A stretch of DNA of 64,000 nucleotides from Porphyridium purpureum (GCA_008690995.1 VRMN01000003.1:1488001-1552000); one strand, 5' to 3'; shown: positions 37,862 through 47,722, counted from the first letter of the stretch. The notes: generated by a model from the sequence alone, not told the origin. Numbers and translations: made by a program.

Positions 37862-38833
37862 CTAAAGATGTTGCTCGACGGTCCATACGAGAAAACCACT
37901 GGTCTCCACGTGTACCGTCGACTCCAAAGCGCGATTGCTGGTCGACACGAACTTGCCGAGCTCGAGTCGATGTCCGTTCAGATTCCATTGCAGACCAGAA
38001 GTTGTCACACTTTCGCACGCCCCCGCGAGAGGAATAAGACCGCACGTTGCGCCCTCGCAGCTCAAGTCCAGCTCAATTTGATGCATCCCAGGAGTGAGTA
38101 CCGTCGTCCAGCTCGAACTGCTTAGCATGTAGAGCGTGCCCGGATATTCGAGGGAGTGCATTTCACTGAGTGCAGCCAACACGTGATCGAAGCGGCCACC
38201 GTCGCAACCTAAAAGTACCATGGCCGGAAGTGACTTTTCATCAGCATCAGGAAGGCTTGTTTCCTGCGAAGTGTGTCGCAACTGCTGCACGGCCAATCGA
38301 ATGCCCTTCATCAGATCGTTCGAGTGTTGATCCCGGTCTTCCTGGATTTGGGTGCCGCGGCACGAGTAGTAACTTAGCACCTCAGGCCGCAGTGAATCTA
38401 GATCACCGACAATGTATGATGGCACATACGCGTGCCTCCTAGCGTTCTGGTCATCGCTACATCCGTCATACAGGCGATTCGCACCGCCATCCGCACAAAT
38501 TCTCACATGTGCGCGCCCCCACAGCCGAACGAAGCATTCCGGCGAAATACTTACGCGTGGGCATGAGCCGTTCAGAAACAGAAGCGCGACAGGACGGACA
38601 TTCGCACTGCTGACCACGCCGGTCTTTACAAGACCACTAATCGAGTGCTTCTTCACCGGTGCCAAGTGCGGCTCTTTCATGATTGAGACGCTCGCCTTTT
38701 TCCGGGCAGTCCGTTTCGCACGAAGACCCGGACGGTCGAACCAGGATCGAGCGGGTGCGAGGCCAAAGCTGCAGTGGCGTTGCAGAGTAAGAAAGGCTTG
38801 CACGGCAAACGCAACCCCATCCGGTCGAAGCAT
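37862..38833 (-). CDS. TPK1: Thiamine pyrophosphokinase
   Basis: The 323-residue enzyme makes thiamine diphosphate from thiamine and ATP. Motifs seen are ICADGGANRLYDG, the metal-binding IVGDLDSLRPEVL, the DQHSNDLMKGI segment (usually DQxxxD), LGCDGGRFDHVLAAL and, in the C-terminal thiamine-binding domain, CGLIPLAG and TTSGLQWNL (classic TxGLxW). The first ~85 residues are Arg-rich and contain a hydrophobic start (MLRPDGVAFAVQAFLTLQ), suggesting an organelle leader; MKEPHLAPVKKH could be an internal start. The frame stays open upstream into the neighbouring gene's 3' end, but ATG 38833 avoids that overlap. The upstream gene, in the same direction, stops 100 bp away. Confidence 0.92.
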   Translation of the reverse strand: MLRPDGVAFAVQAFLTLQRHCSFGLAPARSWFDRPGLRAKRTARKKASVSIMKEPHLAPVKKHSISGLVKTGVVSSANVRPVALLFLNGSCPRVSISPECFVRLWGRAHVRICADGGANRLYDGCSDDQNARRHAYVPSYIVGDLDSLRPEVLSYYSCRGTQIQEDRDQHSNDLMKGIRLAVQQLRHTSQETSLPDADEKSLPAMVLLGCDGGRFDHVLAALSEMHSLEYPGTLYMLSSSSWTTVLTPGMHQIELDLSCEGATCGLIPLAGACESVTTSGLQWNLNGHRLELGKFVSTSNRALESTVHVETSGFLVWTVEQHL

Positions 38834-38933
38834 GCTACAGCGCCGCACCACGAGCTGTTTTGTATTCCCCTTCCACGCTCTTTTATAATTTTCTGAAGAT
38901 ACACGTGTAGTCGCTAGATGTACAAGAAAAATA

Positions 38934-41900
38934 CTACAAGGGCGGTTCCGCTGACATGGCAGATGCCGACTTCTCCTCCGAACGCACGGCTCCTGACAAG
39001 TCCACAGGACTTGACGAGCCAGCAGATTCGCTCTGAGAACCAAAGTCATCCGCCTGCGATCCTTCAAGCTCTGGTTCCATTGTACCGCCTTCCACGACCT
39101 CCTCCGACGCATACGAAGGATCCGTGTCGTCTCGCGCCGCAAGCAACTCTGCATTCTGTCTCTGGTCTTCCAAGCCCACTGACTCACCCAAGGCAGGGTC
39201 AAGATTCATGGCCCCTCTCTGAAACTCGCGTACTAGAGCATCGGTCTCATTTGCTTCAACGGTGCCAACGTCTCCGCGCTCGAGGTGTGCAGCATGTTCT
39301 TCGTCGTTCGCGGGTAGAGTAGGCGTTGTTTCCATCCCCAGGCCTCCTGAGCGAGGTTCATTTTCAGGTGCAACACACTCCTCATCCATTGTCAAAGCAT
39401 TCGCCGGGTCCTCGGCCAAATCCTGATGCGTCGCACTTACAAAGGAACCAGATGACCGCACTGCTGTATCTGTAGCTGCCATATCTTCATTCCCAGGAGT
39501 CTCCCACAACGTGTCGTCTTTTTCATTGTCCGGTCGCTCTGCTCCCTCTCGTATTTCCTCTTGTCCCGGTACATTCTCAACCACCGTCGGTTCTGTATCC
39601 ACGGCTGTGACATCGTCTGCCGACGCCAGAGCTTCGCTCGCCGTTGCCGTGCCTCTTGTACCGGCCTGAAGCGGAGGCTTTGCTCCCACTCCGGTGCCTT
39701 CCTTTGAAACGCCGCGAGACAGATTCGCATAATACTTGGGTGGATTGATCTTTGGCGCCACGCCGCCCCTGTTACTTCCGCTTGCTGGCCTCAGCTGAGA
39801 CACCGGCGCCTTGCCGCGAATCTTTTCTGGGTCGAATGAAGCAGCAATAGCCGCATTGCGTTCGGCTTGGCTAACCGCAGTATCTGCCATAGGAATTTGG
39901 AGAGGAAGCTCGCTCTCGTTCGCCTTGGGAGTCCCTGAAGCTTTTCCGCTTTTCAAGGTTTCACGCAAGGTCGGCACAGGCCGGTCACTCACCGCATCCG
40001 GGTTCTCGTCGCGGAAGCGCTTCGCGAACTGTCTGAAAAACTCCTTGAAGTCACCCGGATGGAACTTTCCAAAGTAGTTCCGAGCAAGCGTACACTGTAC
40101 CCGTGAATACTCATCGTCCTGCTCCACCGTCACAAAGCTAAAAACCACATTGGCCGGTCGGCGCGGCGGCTCTTCTTCCTTAATGCGGACAACTATGCCC
40201 GCGCGGCTGCGGCGAAAGCGGTAATTCCATTTCAGGAGCAGCGTCTCGGTTCGCAAAGCAGCTGTGCTGGCGCGAAGCTTGCATTCAAATGAGTACCGAT
40301 CCTTAGCGTCAAGCCGCTTAATGCCGTGAATCGACATCGGAGGTTGCTGTTGATCAGAGCTTTTGAATGTGTTTGACCGATTCGCCGTACTCAATTGCCG
40401 TAAATCTAGCAAGCCCCAGCCACCAGAACTCTTTTCTGTGTTTGAACGTCCCGAACCAACTCCAAATATTTTTTGGTCATGCGCGTGTACTTCTAGAGAA
40501 GACAGTTCAGAGCCTTCGAGCGACTTGTCAGTCTTCTCCGTAATGCTACGATTCGGCACCAATTCAAACTCAATCTTTCTTCCGGGAGCGACGATATCAC
40601 CGCTGCTCACCGGCTCCCCTGAGTTGCCTCGGTCGTAGGCTACCGACTCTTTGTTTTCGTCGGATGCTTCTTCTCTTGGATGCCCGTTTCCATCCACAAC
40701 AGATGCTCCACCTGCTGACGGCTCGTCATTCTCAAAAATTGTCTCATTATCCAAACTCGCGCTGCGTGCTCTTCTTTTGCTGAAAGGCGAGAAAAGGGCC
40801 ATACGTCGATGCGGAGTCATACTTGCACTGCGTGCAGACAGGACGGATGTACCCTCACTATTACCCCGACGCACGTCAGATTCTTGTGTGTCCTGATCAG
40901 TTTCAAATGAAGCGCTGACTTGGTCTTTTTCGATCGAAAAGCTCGACCCCGTTCCATCTCCATGCTCGTCGCCCGACGCAAAGAAGCCCGCAGTACCAAA
41001 CACGCGAGGCAGCGTCAATATCTGCTTTGCTCTTCCCGAGGGGTTTGACGCCGCCCCGCTCGCTGCGGGTTCTTTGGATGTGGACCGGAGTCGCGCAAAC
41101 ATTGGTGGCCTAGTTGAGGGCTTTTGTTTTGACGCATCTCGCGCAAGAGCATCAGGCGCATTACCGGTACCGGCCGTACTCGACGCCGAATCAGCGAAAG
41201 AGCCTGCTTCGGCTCGCATCGTCTGTTGCGAATTGGGAGACGTCGCCATCGTCTTATACGGAGACTTCGGAGACTTCGGAGATTTCGGGGACGCCAAGTT
41301 GTACTCATGGCTTCTCCTGCGGGAGTCACCGCCCTCGTGGCTGCTGTTTGTTTTGGGCGAGAGCAGATGCACCAACCTTTGCGAAGCACTGGTGTGCGAT
41401 CTTGCCGCGAGCGCGCGCTCGTGCTCCTCCTTGGCGATCTGGGCCGCTTTCAAGGCTTCTGCCTCTGCTCGTTCTTCGGGTGTGAGTTCCTTCCAGTAGC
41501 CTGGGAATTCGATTGTATCCGCTGGTTTCTGATGCTTGTGTGAATTCGAAGCAGTGGAACTCGTCGGCGACAGCGGCTTTAGAGTGCCTGGCGATGTTGG
41601 AGACTGCACTGCCAATGTTGAAGCTTTCAATGCGGGTGACAAAGATTTCTCGGTCACGGTAACTCCTTCCGATGCCACTAAATGTTCCAAAGGAGCAGGG
41701 GGGACCTTGTTTCTAGGAACCAGAGTGCCGACCTCTGCACGGATACTCGTCCTCGTGGTCATCACTGGGATAGACTGGTCCATATCATCAATGCCATCAT
41801 CATCAGATCCAGACGGCGCATTTTGCGCATCATCGTGATCGTCTTCCTCTCCATACCCGCGGTCAGGAATGCGCCGAAAAGCAACACTCCCGAAGCTCGC

Positions 41901-42044
41901 CATGCTCTGATTCTGAAAGCCTCTGGACCCTCGGCTATCCTCTTCTTCCCGGGGTGTTTCTGGCTCTCCCGGCACATTTGGCGAGGCTGAAGCGACGGGC
42001 GTCTCCGGCTCCGCCACAGCGGCATGCTCCGGGTTGGTCGCCAT
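38934..42044 (-). CDS. Large low-complexity protein with one uncharacterised central domain
   Basis: A 1036-residue protein, not recognised. Most is acidic, Ser/Pro/Thr-rich and probably disordered, with a SPKSPKSPKSP run (~250) that suits proline-directed kinases. A compact, conserved-looking stretch lies at ~565-685: MSIHGIKRLDAKDRYSFECK, TETLLLKWNYRFRRSRAGIV, NVVFSFVTVEQDDEYSRVQC, then FHPGDFKEFFRQFAKRFRDE. Alternating strands followed by an amphipathic helix suggest a single globular domain. It has no signal peptide or membrane span. A WKELTPEERAEAEALKAAQI helix occurs near 190. ATG 42044 is the first in frame. A cytosolic or nuclear scaffold is only a guess. Confidence 0.75.
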   Translation of the reverse strand: MATNPEHAAVAEPETPVASASPNVPGEPETPREEEDSRGSRGFQNQSMASFGSVAFRRIPDRGYGEEDDHDDAQNAPSGSDDDGIDDMDQSIPVMTTRTSIRAEVGTLVPRNKVPPAPLEHLVASEGVTVTEKSLSPALKASTLAVQSPTSPGTLKPLSPTSSTASNSHKHQKPADTIEFPGYWKELTPEERAEAEALKAAQIAKEEHERALAARSHTSASQRLVHLLSPKTNSSHEGGDSRRRSHEYNLASPKSPKSPKSPYKTMATSPNSQQTMRAEAGSFADSASSTAGTGNAPDALARDASKQKPSTRPPMFARLRSTSKEPAASGAASNPSGRAKQILTLPRVFGTAGFFASGDEHGDGTGSSFSIEKDQVSASFETDQDTQESDVRRGNSEGTSVLSARSASMTPHRRMALFSPFSKRRARSASLDNETIFENDEPSAGGASVVDGNGHPREEASDENKESVAYDRGNSGEPVSSGDIVAPGRKIEFELVPNRSITEKTDKSLEGSELSSLEVHAHDQKIFGVGSGRSNTEKSSGGWGLLDLRQLSTANRSNTFKSSDQQQPPMSIHGIKRLDAKDRYSFECKLRASTAALRTETLLLKWNYRFRRSRAGIVVRIKEEEPPRRPANVVFSFVTVEQDDEYSRVQCTLARNYFGKFHPGDFKEFFRQFAKRFRDENPDAVSDRPVPTLRETLKSGKASGTPKANESELPLQIPMADTAVSQAERNAAIAASFDPEKIRGKAPVSQLRPASGSNRGGVAPKINPPKYYANLSRGVSKEGTGVGAKPPLQAGTRGTATASEALASADDVTAVDTEPTVVENVPGQEEIREGAERPDNEKDDTLWETPGNEDMAATDTAVRSSGSFVSATHQDLAEDPANALTMDEECVAPENEPRSGGLGMETTPTLPANDEEHAAHLERGDVGTVEANETDALVREFQRGAMNLDPALGESVGLEDQRQNAELLAARDDTDPSYASEEVVEGGTMEPELEGSQADDFGSQSESAGSSSPVDLSGAVRSEEKSASAMSAEPPL

Positions 42045-42913
42045 TGCGTACCAGAATGACTTCAATACCGCGCAACGAAAGTGGGCTGCCTTGTTTCTCT
42101 GAAAGCTAGACGCTCTTGGACCAACAGCAGCACGAACGATGGCTCTGCGCACTCATCGGACGAGAAACGACCCCAATCAAACCACACGCCTTCTCGTGGC
42201 CGAAACACACCGCCAACGCGCGAACAAAAGCAAGACCTGTAACGCTCCCGCGCTGAATGCACTCGCAGCTTCGGCGGGCCAATGCGCGGCCGTCGGAATC
42301 CACTCCACTCACGGCGCGCCTCTTGCTTTACCCCCGCTGCGTCACACCTCTGCCAGCGCGCGCCGCTGCGCCGCAAACCGCTTCCGCTCCCGCTACCCCG
42401 TGCAGCCCGCCACCCACTCACTCCATAGACCAGCCGCGAGCGACTGCACACCGCACAACACACGCCCCTTCAACCCCCCTACATCAACGTTCCTCGTCCT
42501 CCTCCTTTCCCATGCATGCATGCAAACAAGCACTCACACACGCCCCCCACCCCCACTCTTCTTCTCCCCCTTCCCCCCCGTTCCCTTTCTCTTCCTACAC
42601 ACGAATCCAACTCTACCCAACACACCTAGAACAAAACGTTCGAACGCTTTCAGTGCTTCAATAAAACCACTCGCTTTTTACTATCAGCAGTCCCCCGCAC
42701 TCACATACCAAAAACCAAAAACACACACACACACACAAAAACGTGCGCACAACACGCTCGCCTCCTCAGTGTAAAATAATCATACACCGCTCTATCATCA
42801 AAACTCAAGCCCATTCAGACGAACGCGCAGCCGGCTATATTAAGAAACTGCGCAGCCGGCACGTTTTGAAAAGTCGCCCCAAAGAGAACGACCCCCATGT
42901 ACCTCTGGCAAAA

Positions 42914-42943
42914 GTACAGCGCTGAAGTTCATGGAGGTACACT
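42914..42943 (+). promoter_or_regulatory. GTACAGC and GGAGGTACACT near the eL6 promoter
   Basis: One GTACAGC and one near-match (TGGAGGTACACT) 20-odd bp apart, about 300-320 bp before the eL6 ATG. Weaker and more distant than other members of the motif set. Confidence 0.25.
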
Positions 42944-43004
42944 CGTCGGTTAGATTGAGGGTCGGGAAGAGTGGGTTAGAGCGAGGGTTGGACAAGCAGC
43001 GGAT

Positions 43005-43012
43005 AAACCCTA
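43005..43012 (+). promoter_or_regulatory. Telo-box-like AAACCCTA in the eL6 promoter
   Basis: AAACCCTA lies 225-232 bp before the eL6 ATG. In land plants this element is frequent in ribosomal-protein promoters. One copy of an 8-mer may be chance. Confidence 0.3.
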
Positions 43013-43236
43013 GTCAAAGAAGCAGCCTGCCTCGCCGGCGCCCCCCGTCCGTGTGCCAAGGAAAAGTTCTGTTCAAGCGATTTGGCCAATGTATGTGGAG
43101 AAAGCAAAACTGGCTCGTTTGATGAGAGGACGCAGAAGAGCTAACTCTGAGTAGACAGAGGCGGGGGACAAGAGCAAAGAGTCGAGACGGGAAGGTGCGG
43201 AACGGGAAGGGGAGTTGGGGAGTGTAGCGGTAGAAG

Positions 43237-43767
43237 ATGGCTCGTGCGCCACGGTACTACAGCGCAGACGATGTGCCCACGAAGAAGAAGAGCTTTAAGC
43301 CCAAGCCGGCCAAGATTCGCGCCTCGATCACCCCGGGCACCGTGCTGATCCTGCTGGCCGGCCGGTTCCGAGGAAAGCGCGTCGTGTGTTTGAAGGTGCT
43401 GCCGTCCGGTACGTTGGTCATCACGGGCCCCTACGCCGTCAACGGAGTGCCGCTCAGAAGGGTGAATCCAAGATACGTGATTGCGAGCAGCACAAAGGTG
43501 GATATTTCGTCGGTGAGCGTAGACAAGTTTGACGACGCCTACTTCAAGAAGGCCGCGAAGAAGAGTGCAAAGTCGGAGAAGGATTTCTTCCAGAAGGACG
43601 CCGAAGAGAAGCCAAAGGCCGAGCTGCCAGCGCAGTTCAAGCAAGACCAGAAGGAAGTGGACAATGCGCTCACGGCCGCGCTCAAGAAGGACGCGCTGCT
43701 CAAGTGCTACATGAAAGCGCGATTCTCGTTGACCAAAGGTCAGGCGCCCCATGAAATGAAATTCTAA
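43237..43767 (+). CDS. RPL6: 60S ribosomal protein L6 (eL6)
   Basis: A complete 176-residue protein of the large ribosomal subunit. The KOW-like core is clear: ITPGTVLILLAGRFRGKRVV, FLK-type LKVLPSGTLVITGPYAVNGV, then PLRRVNPRYVIASSTKVDIS. The C-terminus (FKQDQKEVDNALTAALKKDA) is the usual helical end. The N-terminal extension is short, as in fungi and plants compared with mammals. Start context is AAGATGG. There are no introns, although ribosomal-protein genes are often the intron-bearing ones in intron-poor genomes. Confidence 0.97.
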   Translation: MARAPRYYSADDVPTKKKSFKPKPAKIRASITPGTVLILLAGRFRGKRVVCLKVLPSGTLVITGPYAVNGVPLRRVNPRYVIASSTKVDISSVSVDKFDDAYFKKAAKKSAKSEKDFFQKDAEEKPKAELPAQFKQDQKEVDNALTAALKKDALLKCYMKARFSLTKGQAPHEMKF

Positions 43768-43911
43768 TTCCTTGAGCGCGCGCGCTTTGTAGGCGATTCT
43801 TCGCCCGCCGAGTCGTGCGCATCGCATAGAGTAAAATCCCATCTTTTATGTGCGCTCGCGCGTGAGAGTCGTGTGCCGCAGCCACGCAACTGCCTTGTCG
43901 CATGGGGTGGA

Positions 43912-44571
43912 ATGAAGCCGGCATTTCTTGTTGTCAATCTAGTTGCGACGCCTACGAGAGCAAGCGTCTCAAGATGCTCGCAAGAGCCCGTCGCAGCACG
44001 TCGGACCAAGCCAACGACGATCTTCAGACACAGCGGGCCTCCTTTACCAACTGGCGCGCAAACTCACGACGCGTATATGCAGGAAGCAATCGACGAAGCA
44101 CATTGTGCCTACGCAGCGCTCGAGGTTCCCATTGGAGCCGTACTGGTATGCGAGCATGGTCAAATCATTGCGCGCGGGCATAACCAGGTCGAGTCGCAAT
44201 GTGATGTGTCCGCACATGCGGAGCTTGTGTGTTTGCGCAGGGCGCCAGCGGAGCGAGCACGCATTTGTCCGGCATGCCGCGAGAATCAGAGTGGCACCGC
44301 TCGGCCCGCGTCGTGGCGGTTGACAGGATGCACTCTGTACTGCACTTTGGAGCCGTGCTCGATGTGTTTGAGTGCTGCCTTGCTTGCGCGCCTCTCCGGA
44401 ATCGTGTACGGTGCGCCCGACGTGCGCCTAGGCGCAGCAGGGAGCTGGATTGACCTCTTGCGGGTGAAGCATCCCTTTCATGACTCAATCACTGTGCAGG
44501 GCGGCGTGCGGCGTACGCAGTGTGCGGCGCTGATGCGCAGTTTTTTCCGAATGCGCCGCACCATGCGCTAA
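43912..44571 (+). CDS. TadA-type tRNA adenosine deaminase, probably plastid
   Basis: The 219-residue protein has the zinc deaminase motifs HAELVCLRRA (His-Ala-Glu, ~102-104) and EPCSMCLSAAL (PCxxC, ~147-151), plus the TadA-specific EVPIGAVLVCEHGQIIARGH, CTLYCTLEPC and VYGAPDVRLGAAGS. It converts A34 to inosine in tRNA-Arg(ACG). A ~30-residue insert with a CxxC (RICPACRENQSGTA) sits between the two zinc motifs and is unusual. The leader MKPAFLVVNLVATPTRASV is rich in hydroxylated and basic residues with an early Phe, which fits plastid import. The frame opens upstream without an ATG. Confidence 0.88.
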   Translation: MKPAFLVVNLVATPTRASVSRCSQEPVAARRTKPTTIFRHSGPPLPTGAQTHDAYMQEAIDEAHCAYAALEVPIGAVLVCEHGQIIARGHNQVESQCDVSAHAELVCLRRAPAERARICPACRENQSGTARPASWRLTGCTLYCTLEPCSMCLSAALLARLSGIVYGAPDVRLGAAGSWIDLLRVKHPFHDSITVQGGVRRTQCAALMRSFFRMRRTMR

Positions 44572-44739
44572 CTTGAAAAGCGAGTATGCAGGCTTTTGCA
44601 ACCTGCGCGGTCTTTTTTTTCTTTCTTGATTATTATCCTAACTGGCGGGGTGCATTTCCAACACGCCAGGTCCTGAGTGCTGGCACGGATCCACTCGCGG
44701 TTGAAAAGACCCTGTGTCTGACCAAGACGATGAGCGCAA

Positions 44740-45468
44740 TCAAAGCGCCTTTGGCTTTTTCGGCTTTCCGATCTGCTTTTTGCGCTGCCGCAGCATGTAG
44801 TAATACATGTAAGGTAGGCCGGGAACGTAGCAGACGAGCGCAAGGATGCAGACCACGTACATCCAAGGCTTTGGGAGCGCTTCCCTTTGCAGTGGCAGCG
44901 AGAGATAGGTCAAAACGATCTCTGATCCGGCTCCAAGCGGATACAGGAGCATGAAACCCGAGTACCGAACCCACACAAGTGGCTGGGGTGCAGTGCCGGT
45001 CAAGCTCAAGGCATAGGTCAGATACCGCGGGATTTCAGCCAAACACCACGCAAAGACCATGCTTGAAAAGACCGGCGATTGATGCATCTGCGGAAAGGGG
45101 CGCGCCACCAACCAATATACATACACGCGCGAGAGCACCTGAATAAACGTAGATATGACGGGCGATCGCACAAACCCAAACGCGGCGTGAAGCACCTCAA
45201 AGATCGCCCCAGTCTGCCAAACTGCCAGAGCAAAGCCCACATACGCAAACGCGTTTTCTGGGCCGCTTCCATTCAAATAACAATGCCCCAAGCTGCCAAG
45301 AATGTAAGTCCAGCCCAGCGCCATGCTCATGTTGTACACAAAGAGGTAATACTTCACCGCGGACATACCAGCAGAGGCACCACGCTTGCCCGCGGTATTG
45401 GTCGCGGCCGCCGACGCCGTGGACGACTCGTGCGTCATTTTATCGGACGTGTCCCCAACAGCCGACAT
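44740..45468 (-). CDS. Very-long-chain 3-hydroxyacyl-CoA dehydratase (HACD/PHS1/PAS2)
   Basis: The 242-residue ER membrane enzyme performs the third step of fatty-acid elongation. It contains YYLFVYNMSMALGWTYIL, LEVLHAAFGFVRSP-type EVLHAAFGFVRS, CLAEIPRYLTYAL and the catalytic block VRYSGFMLLYPLGAGSEIV, which holds the active Tyr and Glu. Six membrane spans are predicted. The C-terminus ends KKPKAL, a KxKxx COPI retrieval signal suited to ER residence. ATG 45468 follows an upstream in-frame stretch with no ATG; a later Met (MSAVKYYLFV) is possible. Two GTACAGT motifs lie ~110-135 bp upstream. Confidence 0.92.
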   Translation of the reverse strand: MSAVGDTSDKMTHESSTASAAATNTAGKRGASAGMSAVKYYLFVYNMSMALGWTYILGSLGHCYLNGSGPENAFAYVGFALAVWQTGAIFEVLHAAFGFVRSPVISTFIQVLSRVYVYWLVARPFPQMHQSPVFSSMVFAWCLAEIPRYLTYALSLTGTAPQPLVWVRYSGFMLLYPLGAGSEIVLTYLSLPLQREALPKPWMYVVCILALVCYVPGLPYMYYYMLRQRKKQIGKPKKPKAL

Positions 45469-45576
45469 ACCAGCGGCGTCCTCCGGCGTCTCAGGCACGA
45501 ACGCACCACCCGTCACCGTTTCCTTCCGCCTCACCCCGGGTTCAGCTACGCGTGTGGCCTCCGACCTTCCGGGTCG

Positions 45577-45608
45577 GTACAGTTCTAGTAGAGATTCTCA
45601 GGTACAGT
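45577..45608 (+). promoter_or_regulatory. Paired GTACAGT motifs upstream of the dehydratase
   Basis: GTACAGT at 45577 (in TCGGTACAGT) and 45602 (in AGGTACAGT), 25 bp apart, 109 and 134 bp before the ATG at 45468. Confidence 0.45.
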
Positions 45609-47200
45609 TTGGTGGAGCACGCTGCACTGGAAGACGGCAGGATGGGGGCACTGACGCATACGGGCACTCGCTACGACAGGAAGAGAGTCGAACTCGATGG
45701 CCAGAGTCCTTGTTGTTCTGTCTGCGAAGAAGAGCTTGAGCCGTGCTTTGGTGCGTGCTTCATGAAAATAGGTGCTTGCTACTGACATTGCAGCATTGTG
45801 TCTTTCGGCTGTCGCTATGGCCCAGAAAGCCCAGGTCGGATGCGTTGGTCCAAAACATGAGGACTGGAACGACGTCATGTAGTGCATGAGCGAGAAATCT
45901 CCATTCCGCGCCAACTCGGTCGTGTTTAACCGGGCTAATAGTTTTGATCGAATCTGAAAGCTCGTCATGAGATGCCTGCATTGCGCAGACTGCACTGAAC
46001 AGAGAGACACGGTTGACCGCGTGGCTCGGCTCCCAAATGCAAACGGCGCAGTCTTCGTGTACGGATCACGTCGGAAGAGATGAAGACGGTAGCGAGCAGC
46101 TGCGCCCTCTGCAGCCAAGGTCACGGTCTCGAGGCACGAACAAAGGGCAGCATTTTGAATCGCAGAAGACGGCGTCGACGTGCGTTGTCATTTATCGCAT
46201 CACGTGTACCAGTGGTCCCTTCTTCCTTCTTCCCTCTTCCCTTCATTTCTAGTGACTCTGATTGTGCTTTGCTATAATCCTCGTTTTGATCTCTGTCTCT
46301 ATCCTTGTCCATCGCTCTCGCCGTGCCCAAGCATTTATGTCGGAGGCCCCGCGCCGTTGATTTCGTTTTGTGCGAGGGTGCGAAGCTCGCACCCGGGACG
46401 CACCAGAGCCAGACTGGACCAAAGCAGGCACGCAAGACAGCATTCCTTTGACAGCTCTGGGAGATGAGGTGCGCTCGTACCTCCTCCTTTAATTTGAGTC
46501 GTGGTCGGGTATATGGTAGGAGATCTCCAAGACGGCACGTCACGAGTATGATGATTGTCTGACCATGCCGTGCGCCAACTGGCTGTTCTGCCGGAAGAAT
46601 TGAACCCGTCAGGTCTCGTGCGGGTCTGCTCATATACCAAGAACGGCATTGCAAGTGCATGGCATGTGGCGCTAGGAGGAACTCTAGCTACCAGGAGATG
46701 TTCATGTTGCCGGTTTCGCTTTCGCTTTCGAAGGGTCAATTTATCTGCGCATTTGCCCACGATTTTCGCGACGGCAAAGGAATATTCTCCTTCATGGTCT
46801 AGCTGAGACGCAACACGGTCCGTGCTTTGTGTGCTTCGACTACAAATACACGAGAGCGCCCGAGTTGACAGGGCGGCAACGTTATCCGAGAATATACAGA
46901 CTGCATACCCGAAGCCGAAACGGAGGTGTCACGCTTTGTACGGGTCGTTCCGTGGGGATCATACCTCTCCACGCAAACTTGAAAGAACGCAGCCCAAGTT
47001 GCTGCCATGTAGGACCGTACGAGGTATCCTAAAACGTGGGCAGTGGCCTGCGAATAGCGCATGGTGCATGAGTCTGAAATGGTCAATACAGCAACGCAAC
47101 TTGGAAATGTACACCAAGTAAAGTCAAAATGAGACGAGGAAGGAATTGTTCCGGACGCAAATGCAGGAGTCGCCAGCACGTCGAGTGGGTTAGAGTACAC
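45609..47200 (-). pseudogene. Decayed C2H2-family copy spread over ~1.6 kb
   Basis: Minus-strand pieces in different frames follow the family order. HFDFTWCTFPSCVAVLTIS (~47120) resembles FIEFAWLSPKSLVASIGL. LRACFGPVWLWCVPGASFAP (~46400) resembles the Cys motif CDACHRSGFKVCMCPGTS. HLMTSFQIRSKLLARLNTTE (~45970) resembles FMPNFIQYSSGALLGDLNNC. HPTWAFWAIATAERHNAAM (~45830) resembles HKLQFLFFDRLTTASSV. Many stops and frame changes separate the pieces, and no intact fingers remain. Each match alone is modest; the order and strand consistency carry the call. Confidence 0.45.
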
Positions 47201-47644
47201 TTGAAGTTATTCAGGATGAGTAAAAAGGCTGTATCGCTGAGGACAAAATTTAGTTCCACGCTCTGGGTTCGATCGACCCCGAGCCGTGCACCAGCTCAGC
47301 AACAATTGAGTCCTTGCTGCCACGCATGCCAGGAGACATCGAGCACAAGGAGTAAAGCGCACCATTCACTCTGAATACATCGCCAGACGTGCGCGAGAAG
47401 GACGCATCGCGCGCGTGGTTCCGCAAACTCAAAACTCCATGATGCCACTTCAGCCTCAAATCTCGTCCGCTGCTGGTTAAAAGCTAGTCTGGCTCCTGAA
47501 TTTTTCGAATACGCGCGCTCAGACTTGAGCAGAGAGAGCACGAGCTGGGGTAAAGATACATATAGCAGTGTGCCTTGCAACGTCTCGTTCCACTGGTGCG
47601 TGCACGAATGTGCCCATCATTTCGCAGAGCCATCAGCCACACAG

Positions 47645-47722
47645 GTACAGAAGCGTTATGGGTCCAAGAGACATCGCTCGAGTTCAGCACGCACGGGCCT
47701 AGAGGTACAGTATGAGTACAGC
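47645..47722 (+). promoter_or_regulatory. GTACAGT-type motifs upstream of the aldo/keto reductase
   Basis: GTACAGA at 47645, GTACAGT at 47705 and GTACAGC at 47716, the last two 160 and 149 bp before the ATG at 47865. The remainder of 47201-47864 shows no supported gene. Confidence 0.4.

Larger units (their letters stand above)
42045..43236. repeat. Divergent promoter region with pyrimidine tracts and (AC)n run
   Basis: About 1.2 kb upstream of eL6 and of the large unknown gene. A C/T-rich stretch covers ~42460-42600, and an (AC)n run lies at ~42718-42736. GTACAGC occurs at 42914 and GGAGGTACACT at about 42934. No supported gene. Confidence 0.5.

Noticed and set aside
38834-39202. N-terminal extension of thiamine pyrophosphokinase into the neighbouring gene
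   Set aside because: The extension overlaps the 3' coding end of the 38934-42044 gene in another frame and is Arg-rich shadow sequence. ATG 38833 is the better start.
46121-46760. Minus-strand frames of 140-180 codons treated as separate genes
   Set aside because: They are short, in conflicting frames and match pieces of the C2H2-family domain in order, so a relic explains them better.
47255-47285. B-box-like GGGTTCGATCGACCCC
   Set aside because: It is simply a palindrome (GGTCGATCGA-type) with no A box or cloverleaf around it.
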